Below are positions 44,168 through 52,491 of a DNA stretch of 64,000 bases, piece by piece (the first letter of the stretch is position 1; each line of letters opens with the position of its first letter). The translations under genes were made by a program, and so were the position numbers. The notes under the pieces are model-generated. The model did not search any database, was not told where the DNA came from, and saw nothing but the letters and a program-made list of their open reading frames with translations. The stretch is taken from assembly GCF_000204645.1 (NCBI RefSeq), contig NC_015422.1, positions 2,869,001-2,933,000 on the forward strand, written 5' to 3'. Origin of the DNA: Alicycliphilus denitrificans K601. Its GTDB lineage: Bacteria; Pseudomonadota; Gammaproteobacteria; Burkholderiales; Burkholderiaceae_C.

Positions 44168-45683
44168 TCAGATATCGATGGGTTGCCAGCGATGCGGCAG
44201 CAGTTCTTCAATCCGGCTGGCCTTGTGCGTGGGCAGCCGGGTCAGCACATCCTTGAGATAGGCATATGGGTCGTGCCCGTTCATGCGCGCTGACTGGATC
44301 AGGCTCATCACGGCGGCCGCCCGCTGGCCCGCGCGCAAGCTGCCGGCGAACAACCAGTTCGAGCGCCCCAGGGCCACAGGCCTGATCTGGTTTTCGATCC
44401 AATTGTTGTCCGGCGGCAGCTGCGGGTCATCGACGAAGCGCGTGAGCGCTGCCCAGCGCTTGAGGCCTGTAGTCCAGCGCCTTGGCCGTCGCCGAGTTGC
44501 CCGCCACCTGCTGGCGTTGCAGCACCATCCACTGGTGCAACGCGTCCAGAATGGGCCGACTGTGCTGCTGGCGCACCTGCAACCGCTCTGGTGCCGCCAG
44601 GGGCTGAACTTGCCGTTCGATCTCATAGACCCGGGCGAACTGCATCAGGGCCAATTCGGCGATCTGGCTCTTGCCCGCTGCGTGCAGGTCGAAGAACTTG
44701 CGCCGGGCGTGTGCCAGGCAACCGGCTTCGGTCACGCCCTGGCTAAAGCTGGCCTTGTAGCCGGCATAGTCGTCACAGATCAGGCTGCCGCGCCAGTCCC
44801 CCAGAAAGGCGCGGGCGTGTTCTCCGGCGCGGGACTCGCAGAAGTCATAGACCACGGCCCGCGTGGCTTCAAACGCTCCCGGGGCATAGGCCCACAGGTA
44901 GGCCCGGTGCGTTTTACCGCTGCCCGGCTTGAGCATGGCCACCGGGGTCTCATCACCGTGCAACACCCGGTGGCCGAGCACCTCGGCCTTCAGGGCATCG
45001 ACCAGCGGTTGCAGCCGCGCACCGCAGGTGCCTACCCACTGCGCCAGGGTGGATCTTGGAATCGCCAGGCCGGCGCGACCAAAGATGTTCTCCTGCCGGT
45101 ACAAGGGCTGGTGATCCTGGTACTTGGCCACCAGCACTTGGGCCAGCAGGCCGGCAGTCGGGATGCCTTTATCGATCACATGGGCCTCGACCGGCGCCTG
45201 GGTGATAGTTTCGCACTGGGTGCACGCCCACTTGCCACGGATGTAGCGCTCCACGGTAAACACGCCGGGCACGTAGTCCAGCTTCTCGGCCACGTCTTCG
45301 CCGATGCGCTGCATCCGGCAGCCACAGGCGCAGGTGGTCGACTCAGGCTCGTGGCGGATTTCGCGGCGCGGCAGGTGGGCCGGCAGCGGCTGGCGTTTGG
45401 GCTGTTGCTTGGCTTCGGGCGCAGCCGCAGGCGGCTGGAGTTGCTCAATCTCGACAGCGACCGCCGCCAGGTCGGCATCGATCTCGTCTTCCAGCAGGCT
45501 CTTCTGATCGGCGCTGTGCCGCTCGGATTGGGCGGCGAACTTCAGCCGCTTGAGCAGCGCGCACTCATAGGTGAGCTTCTCGTTGAGCGCGCGCTGGTGA
45601 CGCAGTTCGGCCAGCAGGCGCTGGGTCACTTCGCGCAGTTGCTCTGCGTCCAGTTCGCTCAGGGCTTGCTCGTCGATCACCAT
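44168..45683 (-). pseudogene. IS66 transposase TnpC with a 1-nt frameshift
   Basis: Starts MVIDEQALSELDAEQLREV. N-terminal coiled coil, Cys-rich zinc region (STTCACGCRMQRIG) and DDE core (LHGDETPVAML, SLICDDYAGYK). At ~44469-44471 an extra A (TACAGGCC instead of TACGGCC-like) shifts the frame: the original continues as LKRWAALTRFVDDPQ, then DNNWIENQIRPVALGR, where the catalytic Glu lies, ending at 44168. Transposition by this copy is probably abolished unless this is a base error. Confidence 0.88.
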
Positions 45684-45765
45684 GGCTGGCAGTGTGCCCG
45701 CTCACCCTGGGTCCAGCCATTGACGCATCTCCCGATTGCCACGGCCACGCCCTTGCGCCGACGAT

Positions 45766-46098
45766 TCAGACCACGCTGATGGCACCTTGCGAGCCCACAC
45801 GCTGCCAGGGCAGGCCCAGCACCAGGGCGTTGAGCTGGGCGTGTTCCAACGCCACGTTCGGACTGCCCGCAGGTGCCCAGACAAACTTGCCCTGGTGCAG
45901 CCGGCGCGCGGCCAGCCACAGCCCCACACCGTCATGTACCAGGACCTTCAGGCGATTGGCTCTCTGGTTGGCGAAGACGTAGGCATGGTGCGGGTGGGCC
46001 GCGCCGAAGGTGGCGATCACCCGCGCCAGGGCCGTGTCCGTGCCCGCGCGCATGTCCAGCGGGGTGGTGGCCAGCCAGGCCTCATCGATACGGATCAC
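45766..46098 (-). CDS. IS66 accessory protein TnpB
   Basis: 110-aa protein; GTG start overlapping the tnpA stop (GTGA). Typical body: TPLDMRAGTDTALARV, HAYVFANQRANRLKVL and GVGLWLAARRLHQGKFVW. Needed for IS66 transposition in known elements. Confidence 0.9.
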   Translation of the reverse strand: MIRIDEAWLATTPLDMRAGTDTALARVIATFGAAHPHHAYVFANQRANRLKVLVHDGVGLWLAARRLHQGKFVWAPAGSPNVALEHAQLNALVLGLPWQRVGSQGAISVV

Positions 46099-46532
46099 CG
46101 CAACAACTCCCGCAGCATCTGGGCGCACTCGGCGGCGCCAGACAAGGGCCAGTGCACGGTCACGGACATGCCGGGGCGCTGGCATTCGATGCGGATGCCG
46201 TCCGCTGGCGTTGGCAAGGACGCGGATGGCAGCTCACCAGCAGACGCCGGCGGTACTGCGCTCAGGTCGATGGGGATAAAGGCCGGGGGTGGGGAAGCAA
46301 CGACTGCAGTGCTGACGCCAGCTTCAAGACGGTGAAATCCCTGCGCCCATTCCTTGAGCCAGCGGTGTAGCACGTTGGCGTTCATGCCATGTTGCAGGGC
46401 CACCGCCGCGACCGATGCGCCTGGCTGTCGGCAGGCAGCCACCAGCTCGGCCTTGAATTGCGGGGTGTAGGTGCGGTGCGTGCGCCGCTGCGCATAGCGC
46501 GGGGTCTGAGGGTCTTTGAGCATCGTGTCCAC
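46095..46532 (-). CDS. IS66 accessory protein TnpA (HTH)
   Basis: 145-aa DNA-binding protein. An N-terminal HTH (TPQFKAELVAACRQPGASVA, then GMNANVLHRWLKEW) is followed by a Pro/Ala-rich linker and a C-terminal domain ending LSGAAECAQMLRELLR. Intact. Confidence 0.9.
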   Translation of the reverse strand: MDTMLKDPQTPRYAQRRTHRTYTPQFKAELVAACRQPGASVAAVALQHGMNANVLHRWLKEWAQGFHRLEAGVSTAVVASPPPAFIPIDLSAVPPASAGELPSASLPTPADGIRIECQRPGMSVTVHWPLSGAAECAQMLRELLR

Positions 46533-46577
46533 GCCAATGTTGCGTGCACACGATCTTGCTCAGCCTTACCACCTCAT

Positions 46578-47108
46578 TCAAGATGGGTTCGCCAGCCGCA
46601 TACCGATGTCGACTGCCTGCGCTGTGATGACCTCATGGATTTCCAGGGTCTGCAGCAAAGGCATCAATTGATCCAACTTGCCCAGGATCTCAAGATACCT
46701 GCGACTGCTGGAGGACAGCACGCCCACCTCCAGTTCCAGGGCAACCGTGTCATAGGTAGCGACGCTCGTGATGCCGTTGGCTTTAAACAGAGCCTCGGCC
46801 CCGTCAATAGCTTGGTTCAGTTGCTCGGCAACCTTGTCCACCTGTTCTCGGATGAGCGTCTCGACCTTCGCGACGTCTTCATGATTGAGCCGGGTTCGTG
46901 AGATCACCGAGATGAAATGGATGCCCAGTTGAAAGGTATTGAAGTACCTGATGAACAGGCGCTTCCCCTCGGCGCTCGCAAAGCTGGCCTTGATTTTCAG
47001 GCTCGCGGCCTCCACTCGCCGGAAGTCGGCCTTGGTTTCCCGGGCAAGGATGCGGGCATTGACACCCCCTTGGTCGTGCTTGACGAAATCGAGGTCGGCC
47101 ATGGTCAT
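46578..47108 (-). CDS. DUF1845/AcaB-like regulator, 3'-truncated by IS66
   Basis: Start MTMADLDFVKHDQGG with AGGAG just upstream. Native part of ~168 residues: FFIRYFNTF-like core (LFIRYFNTFQLGIHFIS), VAKVETLIREQVDKVAEQL and LELEVGVLSSSSRRYLEI, as in DUF1845 proteins, which include AcaB, an activator of acaDC in IncC plasmids. The native frame stops at the IS66 end after HEVITAQAVDI; the last eight residues come from IS sequence. The usual basic C-terminal tail is missing, so function is doubtful. Confidence 0.8.
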   Translation of the reverse strand: MTMADLDFVKHDQGGVNARILARETKADFRRVEAASLKIKASFASAEGKRLFIRYFNTFQLGIHFISVISRTRLNHEDVAKVETLIREQVDKVAEQLNQAIDGAEALFKANGITSVATYDTVALELEVGVLSSSSRRYLEILGKLDQLMPLLQTLEIHEVITAQAVDIGMRLANPS

Positions 47109-47563
47109 CTTCTCCTGGTGCAACGCGCTTCGGAGAAATGATCGGCAAGACGTTCGCGCATCGCCACGCGAAACGGCCACGAAGTCGGGCTGCTTTCGGC
47201 ATCGGGGTGGGCGGATGGCGCTTCGGGCATTGACGCACAAGGGTTCGGCCCCTACCGTGGGAGGCATGCAGTAGCTGGCCCTGCACCCCCTGGCAAGCCC
47301 TGGAGTTCCGCCGGCACGGTCTGAGCGCGACACGCTCTGGATCGCTGTCTCTAACCAATGCTTCCCGTCGGCGGCTTTCGAGGCCAGCCTGGGGGCAGTC
47401 ACGCCCTCGGCCTGGCGCCGAAAGCTTTCTCCCTGCCGGTCGCTGGCGCACCGGTCCCACGGCGCATCGCGCCGTGTCCAAGCCAGCCTTGGAATCCCTG
47501 ATCCGCCACACGGATCCGTTCATTCATCCACCCCCTGGGGGCTAACAGCCCCTAGATCGGTGC
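47109..47563 (+). other. 455-bp non-coding region before the ICE core genes
   Basis: Divergent promoter region of the AcaB-like gene and the 47597 gene. A short hairpin (CACGGCGC-atc-GCGCCGTG, 47458-47476) and a 10-bp palindrome ACGGATCCGT (47512-47521) are present. No gene supported; a promoter, operator or oriT could lie here. Confidence 0.45.
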
Positions 47564-47595
47564 GTTGGCTCCTGCCGTCATCCCAAGGAGCCAAC
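47564..47595 (+). promoter_or_regulatory. Hairpin sequestering the ribosome site of the 47597 gene
   Basis: Perfect 9-bp stem GTTGGCTCC (47564-47572) / GGAGCCAAC (47587-47595) with a 14-nt loop. The 3' arm contains the Shine-Dalgarno GGAG directly before the ATG at 47597, so folding would block translation. Confidence 0.6.
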
Positions 47596-47596
47596 C

Positions 47597-48199
47597 ATGC
47601 TGAGCCCCAGCATCTCATCCGAGATCCGTACTTGCCCGCCGATGGGAATCCTGTCCGAAGGCATGCACGCCGAGCGGACGGCCTTCCAGGTCCTGCTCGA
47701 ACGGCTGCAGGCTGGAAATGCGCACGTCGTTCCACTCGCAACTGCCGCGGCAATGCTCGATGACCCCGACGACAGGTCCCCCGTCGAATGGAGCGAGGAA
47801 GACATCGTGCTGCTGCACTGGCGGCTGCTCAAGGAGATCGGCCGACTGGCAGATCCCGAGACACCGCTCGAAGATAAGTTCGACACGCTGCGCTGGGTGT
47901 TCACCGAGCGCGAGAAGGATCGCAAGCCATTCAGTTTCGTCTCCTGCCTTCGCGTGGTGGGCTGCAGCCCTTTGTCGCCCCTGCCGTATTGCGGCTTGGT
48001 CGACGTCGAGGAAGTCCGGGACGTCATCCGCTGTGCCATGCGCAGCTGGCTGCGCCAAACCCTGATGCGCTACCCGAGCTGGGTGCGTGAGGCCATCGTG
48101 GACCACCCCGAATGGATCGAGTCCCGTCTGGCCCGCAACCCCCAGTGGATCAACGAAGCGATCCGGCGCACTGCCCTCGAGGGCGATCTTTTCGCCTGA
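47597..48199 (+). CDS. Conserved ICE hypothetical protein (200 aa)
   Basis: 200-aa soluble protein (MLSPSISSEIRTCPP...). Middle region acidic (AAAMLDDPDDRSPVEWSEED), C-terminal half helical with WVREAIVDHPEWIESRLARN. Not recognised as a named family. First of the plus-strand ICE-core genes; translation may be controlled by the upstream hairpin. A GC-rich palindrome GGGGCGCGCCCC follows at 48227-48238. Confidence 0.65.
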   Translation: MLSPSISSEIRTCPPMGILSEGMHAERTAFQVLLERLQAGNAHVVPLATAAAMLDDPDDRSPVEWSEEDIVLLHWRLLKEIGRLADPETPLEDKFDTLRWVFTEREKDRKPFSFVSCLRVVGCSPLSPLPYCGLVDVEEVRDVIRCAMRSWLRQTLMRYPSWVREAIVDHPEWIESRLARNPQWINEAIRRTALEGDLFA

Positions 48200-48269
48200 C
48201 TGCTCCGGCCTGAAACCCCAATCCGTGGGGCGCGCCCCGCCCCACCCTGCAACTTGAAAGGAGTCCACC

Positions 48270-48518
48270 ATGACCGAATGGAAGGACGTTTTCTGCCTCC
48301 TGGCGATCTTCGTGGCCTACGGGTTCGCCGGCCATCTGGACTACCAGGATGCCATCGCGATGGAAGAAGCCATGCGCGAGGACACGCCGTCTCACTGCTC
48401 TGCGCCCGCGGGCGTGGCAGCGGAAGGAACACCGCCGCTTGCGGCCGACGCACGGACTGTTCGCCTCGGCACCACGGCGGCGATTTCTCGCCCGGCCTGT
48501 GGGCCGGACAACGAATGA
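48270..48518 (+). CDS. Small membrane-anchored hypothetical protein
   Basis: 82-aa protein with one N-terminal hydrophobic segment (VFCLLAIFVAYGFAG) and a polar tail. RBS GAAAGGAG before the ATG. Function unknown. Confidence 0.55.
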   Translation: MTEWKDVFCLLAIFVAYGFAGHLDYQDAIAMEEAMREDTPSHCSAPAGVAAEGTPPLAADARTVRLGTTAAISRPACGPDNE

Positions 48519-48530
48519 AGGGTCGAACCA

Positions 48531-48858
48531 TGCACTATGCCGCACGCCACCCGAACCCGTCGGAGGCCTTGCTTCCCGTCAGGGCGCTGGACGACATCGA
48601 ATACCTCGTCAAGGAAAGCGAAGTCGTGACCGGCCAGGCCGGCAGGGCCTTCGTCATTGCCGGTGCCGACCGGCTGATCTACCGCGTGCACTGGCACCCG
48701 CTGGGATTCAAGGTCGAGCGCCTGGACGTGCACGGCGACATCCTGGACAGTCGGCACCTGCTTCCCCGAGTTTCGAGCAGCACGGCCTGGCCCAGGCACT
48801 GGCCTGCGGCCAGCTGTTCACTGCATCGGTGTCCCTCGACATCGACGGCAGCGCCTGA
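48531..48858 (+). pseudogene. Small ICE hypothetical with homopolymer frameshift
   Basis: Begins MHYAARHPNPSEALLPVRAL and continues to DVHGDILDSRHLLP; a coherent continuation (FEQHGLAQALACGQLF...SLDIDGSA, stop at 48858) is in another frame. Removing one C from CCCC and one T from TTT near 48760-48770 joins them as LPEFEQHGL. Two nearby homopolymer errors look more like sequencing faults than decay; intact length would be ~108 aa. Confidence 0.6.
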
Positions 48859-48871
48859 TTTTCGCTACTCG

Positions 48872-48891
48872 CCAGCGGGTCATCCCGCTGG
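48872..48891 (+). repeat. Hairpin between ICE-core genes
   Basis: Perfect stem CCAGCGGG-tcat-CCCGCTGG, located between the pseudogene stop and the next RBS. No T-tract. Possibly an attenuator or RNA-stability element. Confidence 0.5.
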
Positions 48892-48922
48892 GGACGGAGC
48901 CCTGGCCTCACAGGAGATCTCC

Positions 48923-49108
48923 ATGAAGATCCAAATACGCATCAAGCAAGAAGGCATCCTGCGCCCTGAGCGCGGTGCCTTCGCCGACCGGCCCACGCCG
49001 GTCACCGACCTGGTGAAGAACACCCGGCAGGCAGGCGCGCGCCCCATCACGGCCGGCCACCACGCCGAAAAGCGGAAGCAGGAGGGAGACCGCCATGCTG
49101 AACGCTGA
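48923..49108 (+). CDS. 61-aa basic protein preceding the primase-like gene
   Basis: MKIQIRIKQEGILRPERGAF... with a CAGGAGA ribosome site. Lys/Arg-rich, no named family. It overlaps the primase-like gene by 14 bp, so the two are translationally coupled. Confidence 0.55.
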   Translation: MKIQIRIKQEGILRPERGAFADRPTPVTDLVKNTRQAGARPITAGHHAEKRKQEGDRHAER

Positions 49109-50099
49109 ATACACCGCTCGCGTGGACGCCGTCAAACGTCGCGCGCACGGGCGCTGGACCGAGATTCTCGGTGCCATGGGGATCCACGAGCGCATGCTCA
49201 AACGCAAGCCCATGGCCTGCCCCGTGTGCCGCGACGGAGAGGACCGGTTCCAGTACACCGACAAATTCGGCGAAGGGAACTACCACTGCCGCAAGTGCGG
49301 TCCAGGCGGCGGCTTCAAGCTGCTGCAGGCCTGCAAGGGAATGGACTTCCACACCGCGCTGTGCGCCGTCGAGAAACTGCTGGGGGTTCTGCCTCCGGCC
49401 AGGCCGGCCGATGAGCCGACGCCGGACCGGATGAAGAAGCTTGCGCAGCGCATCTGGAACGAGGCGCGCCCCATCACCCTCGGCGACGAGGTGGACCGCT
49501 ACCTGCGTGGCCGAGGACTCGCGCTCCGTACCTATCCGCCCTCGCTGCGTTTCCACCCCGCGCTGGGCTACTACCAGAAGGAGGGCGCTGCCAAGTCCCG
49601 CAAGGTCGCCGAATACCCCGCCATGCTGGCCAGCGTGCAGGACGCGCAAGGCGCGGTGACGCTGCACCGCACCTACCTGCGCGATGGCCGAAAGCTCGAT
49701 GCGCCAGATGCAAAGAAGGTGCTGAGCAGTGGCTTTGCTGGTGCCGCCGTGCGGCTGGCCGAAGCGACCGACGACCTCGCGGTCTGCGAAGGCATCGAGA
49801 CCGGCATCGCGGTGTTCCTGGCGACCGGCAGGCCCGTGTGGTGCGCACTCAGCGCAGGCAACCTCGAAAAGATCTGGATCCCCGAGACAGTCGTCAGCGT
49901 GGGCATCTACGGCGACAACGATGCCGACGGCGACTTCACCGGCCAAGCCAGCACCTACGCGCTCGCCCGCCGGCTCATGAGGGAGCCCTGTCACCGCGGT
50001 CGCCGCGAAGTGCGCCCGCATCTGCCCCGGCGCATCGGCTCCGACTGGGCCGACGTCTGGCGGCAGCGGCAGGAAGCCCTGCTGTTGCAGGCCGCGTGA
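49095..50099 (+). CDS. P4-type primase-like zinc-ribbon/TOPRIM protein
   Basis: 334-aa protein. N-terminal zinc-binding domain (MACPVCRDGEDRF, then YHCRKCGPGGGFK) as in P4 alpha/plasmid primases, then a TOPRIM region with VCEGIETGIAVFLATG and VGIYGDNDADGDFTG. No helicase domain, so it resembles the primase half of conjugative-element primases. Residues ~295-305 (PCHRGRREVR) look like a double, compensating indel; one other frame gives VTAVAAK there, expected for the family. Confidence 0.82.
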   Translation: MLNAEYTARVDAVKRRAHGRWTEILGAMGIHERMLKRKPMACPVCRDGEDRFQYTDKFGEGNYHCRKCGPGGGFKLLQACKGMDFHTALCAVEKLLGVLPPARPADEPTPDRMKKLAQRIWNEARPITLGDEVDRYLRGRGLALRTYPPSLRFHPALGYYQKEGAAKSRKVAEYPAMLASVQDAQGAVTLHRTYLRDGRKLDAPDAKKVLSSGFAGAAVRLAEATDDLAVCEGIETGIAVFLATGRPVWCALSAGNLEKIWIPETVVSVGIYGDNDADGDFTGQASTYALARRLMREPCHRGRREVRPHLPRRIGSDWADVWRQRQEALLLQAA

Positions 50100-50107
50100 C
50101 CCTTGCT

Positions 50108-50315
50108 GGGATGGGCATCTCGCCCATCCCGCCTTTTCAACGCAGATTCGCCTCCCGCGCGTCTGCGCTGAAAAGGTGTCTCCCCTGGTCGCTGCCAGAC
50201 CAGGCCGTTCACGCGGCGAAGGCAGCCTGGGAGTTCTGCGCGCAACCAGATTGCGCGATCGCGGGCCGGCTCACGCCGGTCCTTCATCAGCCCATGCGGG
50301 GATGCGCATCCCCGC
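50108..50315 (+). repeat. Three GC-rich inverted repeats upstream of the DUF932 gene
   Basis: GGGATGGGC-atctc-GCCCATCCC (50108-50130); a 15-bp stem with one mismatch, CCTTTTCAaCGCAGA / TCTGCGcTGAAAAGG (50132-50176); and a perfect 20-bp palindrome GCGGGGATGCGCATCCCCGC (50296-50315). The 50100-50360 interval has no gene. Confidence 0.75.
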
Positions 50316-50360
50316 CGGGGCTCTGCCGTCCCCGCTTCTTTCTCTCCGAAGGAGATTGTC

Positions 50361-51425
50361 ATGAGAAGCGGACGTACCCTGTTGAATCTGGCCCAGGAGT
50401 TGGAGCGCCAGCTCGACACCAAGAAAGATCTGGTAGTGTCCTCGCCACTGGTGCGCCACAGCACCAGCGAAGGCGGCGGAACGACCCTCGTAGTCGAGGA
50501 GGCAAGCGGACCGGCAGCCTATGGCGTGACGCCGCTCGCGCGCCGGCAGCTCGCCGACAAGCTGAACATTCCGTATGCCTATTTCGAGCGCATGCGCGAG
50601 AACCAGCCGGCACTGCTGGACCGCAACGTCAACACCTGGCTGCAAAGCGAGCCCGACCGGCGCCTGCTGCGCACCCTCGACGGACAGGTACGTGCCGTGC
50701 TGTCCGACCGCTACCGGCGCCTGGACAACTATGATCTGGCCGTGCATGTCCTGCCCATCCTCAAGGGCTTGCCCGAACTCCGGTTCGAGTCCGTGGAGCT
50801 GACCGAGACGCGCATGTATATCAAGTGCGTCACGCCGCAGCTGAAGTTCGAGATGGCGCCCGGCGACATCGTGCAGGCAGGCATCGCTATCTCGAATTCC
50901 GAGGTGGGCCAGGGCACGCTGTCTGTGCAGCCGCTGCTTTACCGCCTGGTGTGCCGCAACGGCCTCATCGTCGCCGACCGCGCCCTGCGCAAGACGCACG
51001 TCGGCCGTTCGCTCGCACAGGACGAAGAAGGCGTGACGGTCTACCAGGACGACACCCTGCAGGCCGACGACAAAGCGTTCTTCCTCAAGGTCCGCGACGT
51101 CGTGCAGGCAGCGGTGTCGGAAGTGACGTTCCGTCAAGCTGCGGCCAAGATGCAAAGGACCATGGGCATCAAGCTCGTCGGCGACCCGGTGCACAGCGTG
51201 GAGGTGCTGGCCCAGCGCTATACGCTCAACGAAGCGGAACGGTCAGGGGTGCTGCGCCACCTGGTGGCTGGGGGTGATCTGTCGGGCTACGGCCTGGTGA
51301 ACGCGGTCACGCATTTCAGCCAGGAAGTCGAGGACTACGACCGGGCCACAGAGTTCGAGGTCCTGGGCGGGAAGCTCATCGAGTTGTCGGCATCCGAGTG
51401 GAAGCCGCTGGCCGAAGCCGCCTGA
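50361..51425 (+). CDS. DUF932 family protein
   Basis: 354-aa member of the DUF932 family found on phages, plasmids and ICEs: GVTPLARRQLADKLNIPYAY, LSDRYRRLDNYDLAVHVLP and FVVS-like DIVQAGIAISNSEVG, then RLVCRNGLI. RBS CGAAGGAG before the ATG. Function unknown; often near conjugation regulators. Confidence 0.88.
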   Translation: MRSGRTLLNLAQELERQLDTKKDLVVSSPLVRHSTSEGGGTTLVVEEASGPAAYGVTPLARRQLADKLNIPYAYFERMRENQPALLDRNVNTWLQSEPDRRLLRTLDGQVRAVLSDRYRRLDNYDLAVHVLPILKGLPELRFESVELTETRMYIKCVTPQLKFEMAPGDIVQAGIAISNSEVGQGTLSVQPLLYRLVCRNGLIVADRALRKTHVGRSLAQDEEGVTVYQDDTLQADDKAFFLKVRDVVQAAVSEVTFRQAAAKMQRTMGIKLVGDPVHSVEVLAQRYTLNEAERSGVLRHLVAGGDLSGYGLVNAVTHFSQEVEDYDRATEFEVLGGKLIELSASEWKPLAEAA

Positions 51426-51437
51426 GAAACGTGTCGC

Positions 51438-51468
51438 GGCTGCAGGAGGGTCAATCCCTCCTGCAGCC
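51438..51468 (+). terminator. Terminator-like hairpin between convergent genes
   Basis: Perfect 13-bp stem GGCTGCAGGAGGG-tcaat-CCCTCCTGCAGCC, 12 bp after the DUF932 stop and 25 bp from the stop of the convergent S24-like gene. No long T-tract; may work in both directions. Confidence 0.6.
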
Positions 51469-51493
51469 CGCCATTGGCACAGAATGGCTTCCT

Positions 51494-52237
51494 TCAGAAC
51501 ACCTGCACGCTGATCCCGCCATGGACTTTGCCAAGCAGCTTGACGCCGGAACGCGCAGCTGCTGCGGCCCCTTTCCATTCATGATCCCGATAGGCCTTGT
51601 TGTCGCACTGAAGCACGATGCTCTTGTCAATCCGCTGCTCCACGCGGCGGATAAGAAGTCCGTCGTCGCGGGTGAATGCGTAGATGCCATTGCCTTCGAT
51701 ACGAGTGATGGCCGTTTTCACGAACACGATGTCCCCGGCCTTCAGGCGTGGTGCCATTTCGTCGCCAGGCACACGGACCGGAATTCCCAGTTCGCCCCTG
51801 CGGGTCAGCGAATCGGTGATCGCGCGAATGCAGTTGGCCATCTGGACCATGTGAGCGCAGCGAGCCGGATCGTGCCCTTCGCGATGAAGGGCCCCGATGA
51901 TCTCGTCCGCGCTGCACCCCAGGCCGATGCACAGCCGAGCAAAGGATTCGAGGTCCGGTAACCCGGGCTCGCGTGCGTCAAACCATCGGCGCACGCTTTG
52001 CGCGGCTCGCTGGGTGATGCCGGCCACATAGGACACCTCCTTCGTGGCGGGTATGCCCATGGCGGCCAGTCTGGCATGCAGACGATCACGCACACCAGGA
52101 ACGAGGTCGAGATCGACCTCTGCGGCTTCGCGTCCTATGTGCCCAGCCCTGGCACGCAGGCCACCTTCAAGCCCTTTCATTCGCGGGGTAGGCGCGCGCC
52201 TCGTGGGGCAGCGCGCTGCAGTGGTTATGGGTGTCAC
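51494..52237 (-). CDS. XRE/S24-like repressor lacking the catalytic dyad
   Basis: 247 aa from a GTG with AAGGAG at 7 nt. The N-terminal HTH region is about 55-115 (ATKEVSYVAGITQRAAQSVR). The C-terminal S24/LexA-like fold shows VPGDEMAPRLKAGDIVFVK and GLLIRRVEQR. In autoproteolytic repressors the first motif is GDSMxP and the second carries a Lys; here they are GDEM and IRRV, so the Ser/Lys dyad is missing. It probably controls the divergent FlhDC-like genes (SetR/CI-like role), but not by RecA-stimulated self-cleavage. Confidence 0.82.
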   Translation of the reverse strand: MTPITTAARCPTRRAPTPRMKGLEGGLRARAGHIGREAAEVDLDLVPGVRDRLHARLAAMGIPATKEVSYVAGITQRAAQSVRRWFDAREPGLPDLESFARLCIGLGCSADEIIGALHREGHDPARCAHMVQMANCIRAITDSLTRRGELGIPVRVPGDEMAPRLKAGDIVFVKTAITRIEGNGIYAFTRDDGLLIRRVEQRIDKSIVLQCDNKAYRDHEWKGAAAAARSGVKLLGKVHGGISVQVF

Positions 52238-52304
52238 GCTTGTCTCCTTGCCGATCGCAAATCGCGTGTTGTACTGCTACTTTTGTTACCGGATGTGCGC
52301 GAAT

Positions 52305-52387
52305 GCGAAATCAATCTCCAAAGCCGCCATTTGTCGGTGGCAAGTCCTGCGGACTCTCCGCGCGCAGCTTGGGATGCGGGATTTCGC
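52305..52387. promoter_or_regulatory. Candidate operators between the repressor and the FlhD-like gene
   Basis: GCGAAATC at 52305-52312 and its inverse GATTTCGC at 52380-52387 lie in the 255-bp divergent region of the repressor and activator genes. Weak evidence, but this is where a repressor of acaDC/setDC-type genes would bind. Confidence 0.3.
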
Positions 52388-52491
52388 GCAAAGCGCAGCA
52401 TATGCTGTATCCCCAAAAGCCCCCATCAACTCGCTCCGAGGACGTCGTGAAACATCGTTGAACCACCCAACCGGGATATGAGGAACCGATC

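Larger units (their letters stand above)
44116..46603 (-). mobile_element. IS66-family insertion sequence (about 2.49 kb)
   Basis: Carries tnpA, tnpB and tnpC in order on the minus strand. Terminal repeats, read inward, begin GTAAGCG on the left and GTATGCG on the right and share the pattern GGC-AACCCAT-TTGA. The 8-bp flanks differ (TCTGTTCT left, CGATGTCG right), so no target duplication is present and a deletion or recombination next to the element is likely. Confidence 0.82.

Noticed and set aside
46565..46569. CTTAC as the IS66 right end
   Set aside because: It matches the left end only over five bases; the repeat ending at 46603 aligns with the left end over about 25 bp.
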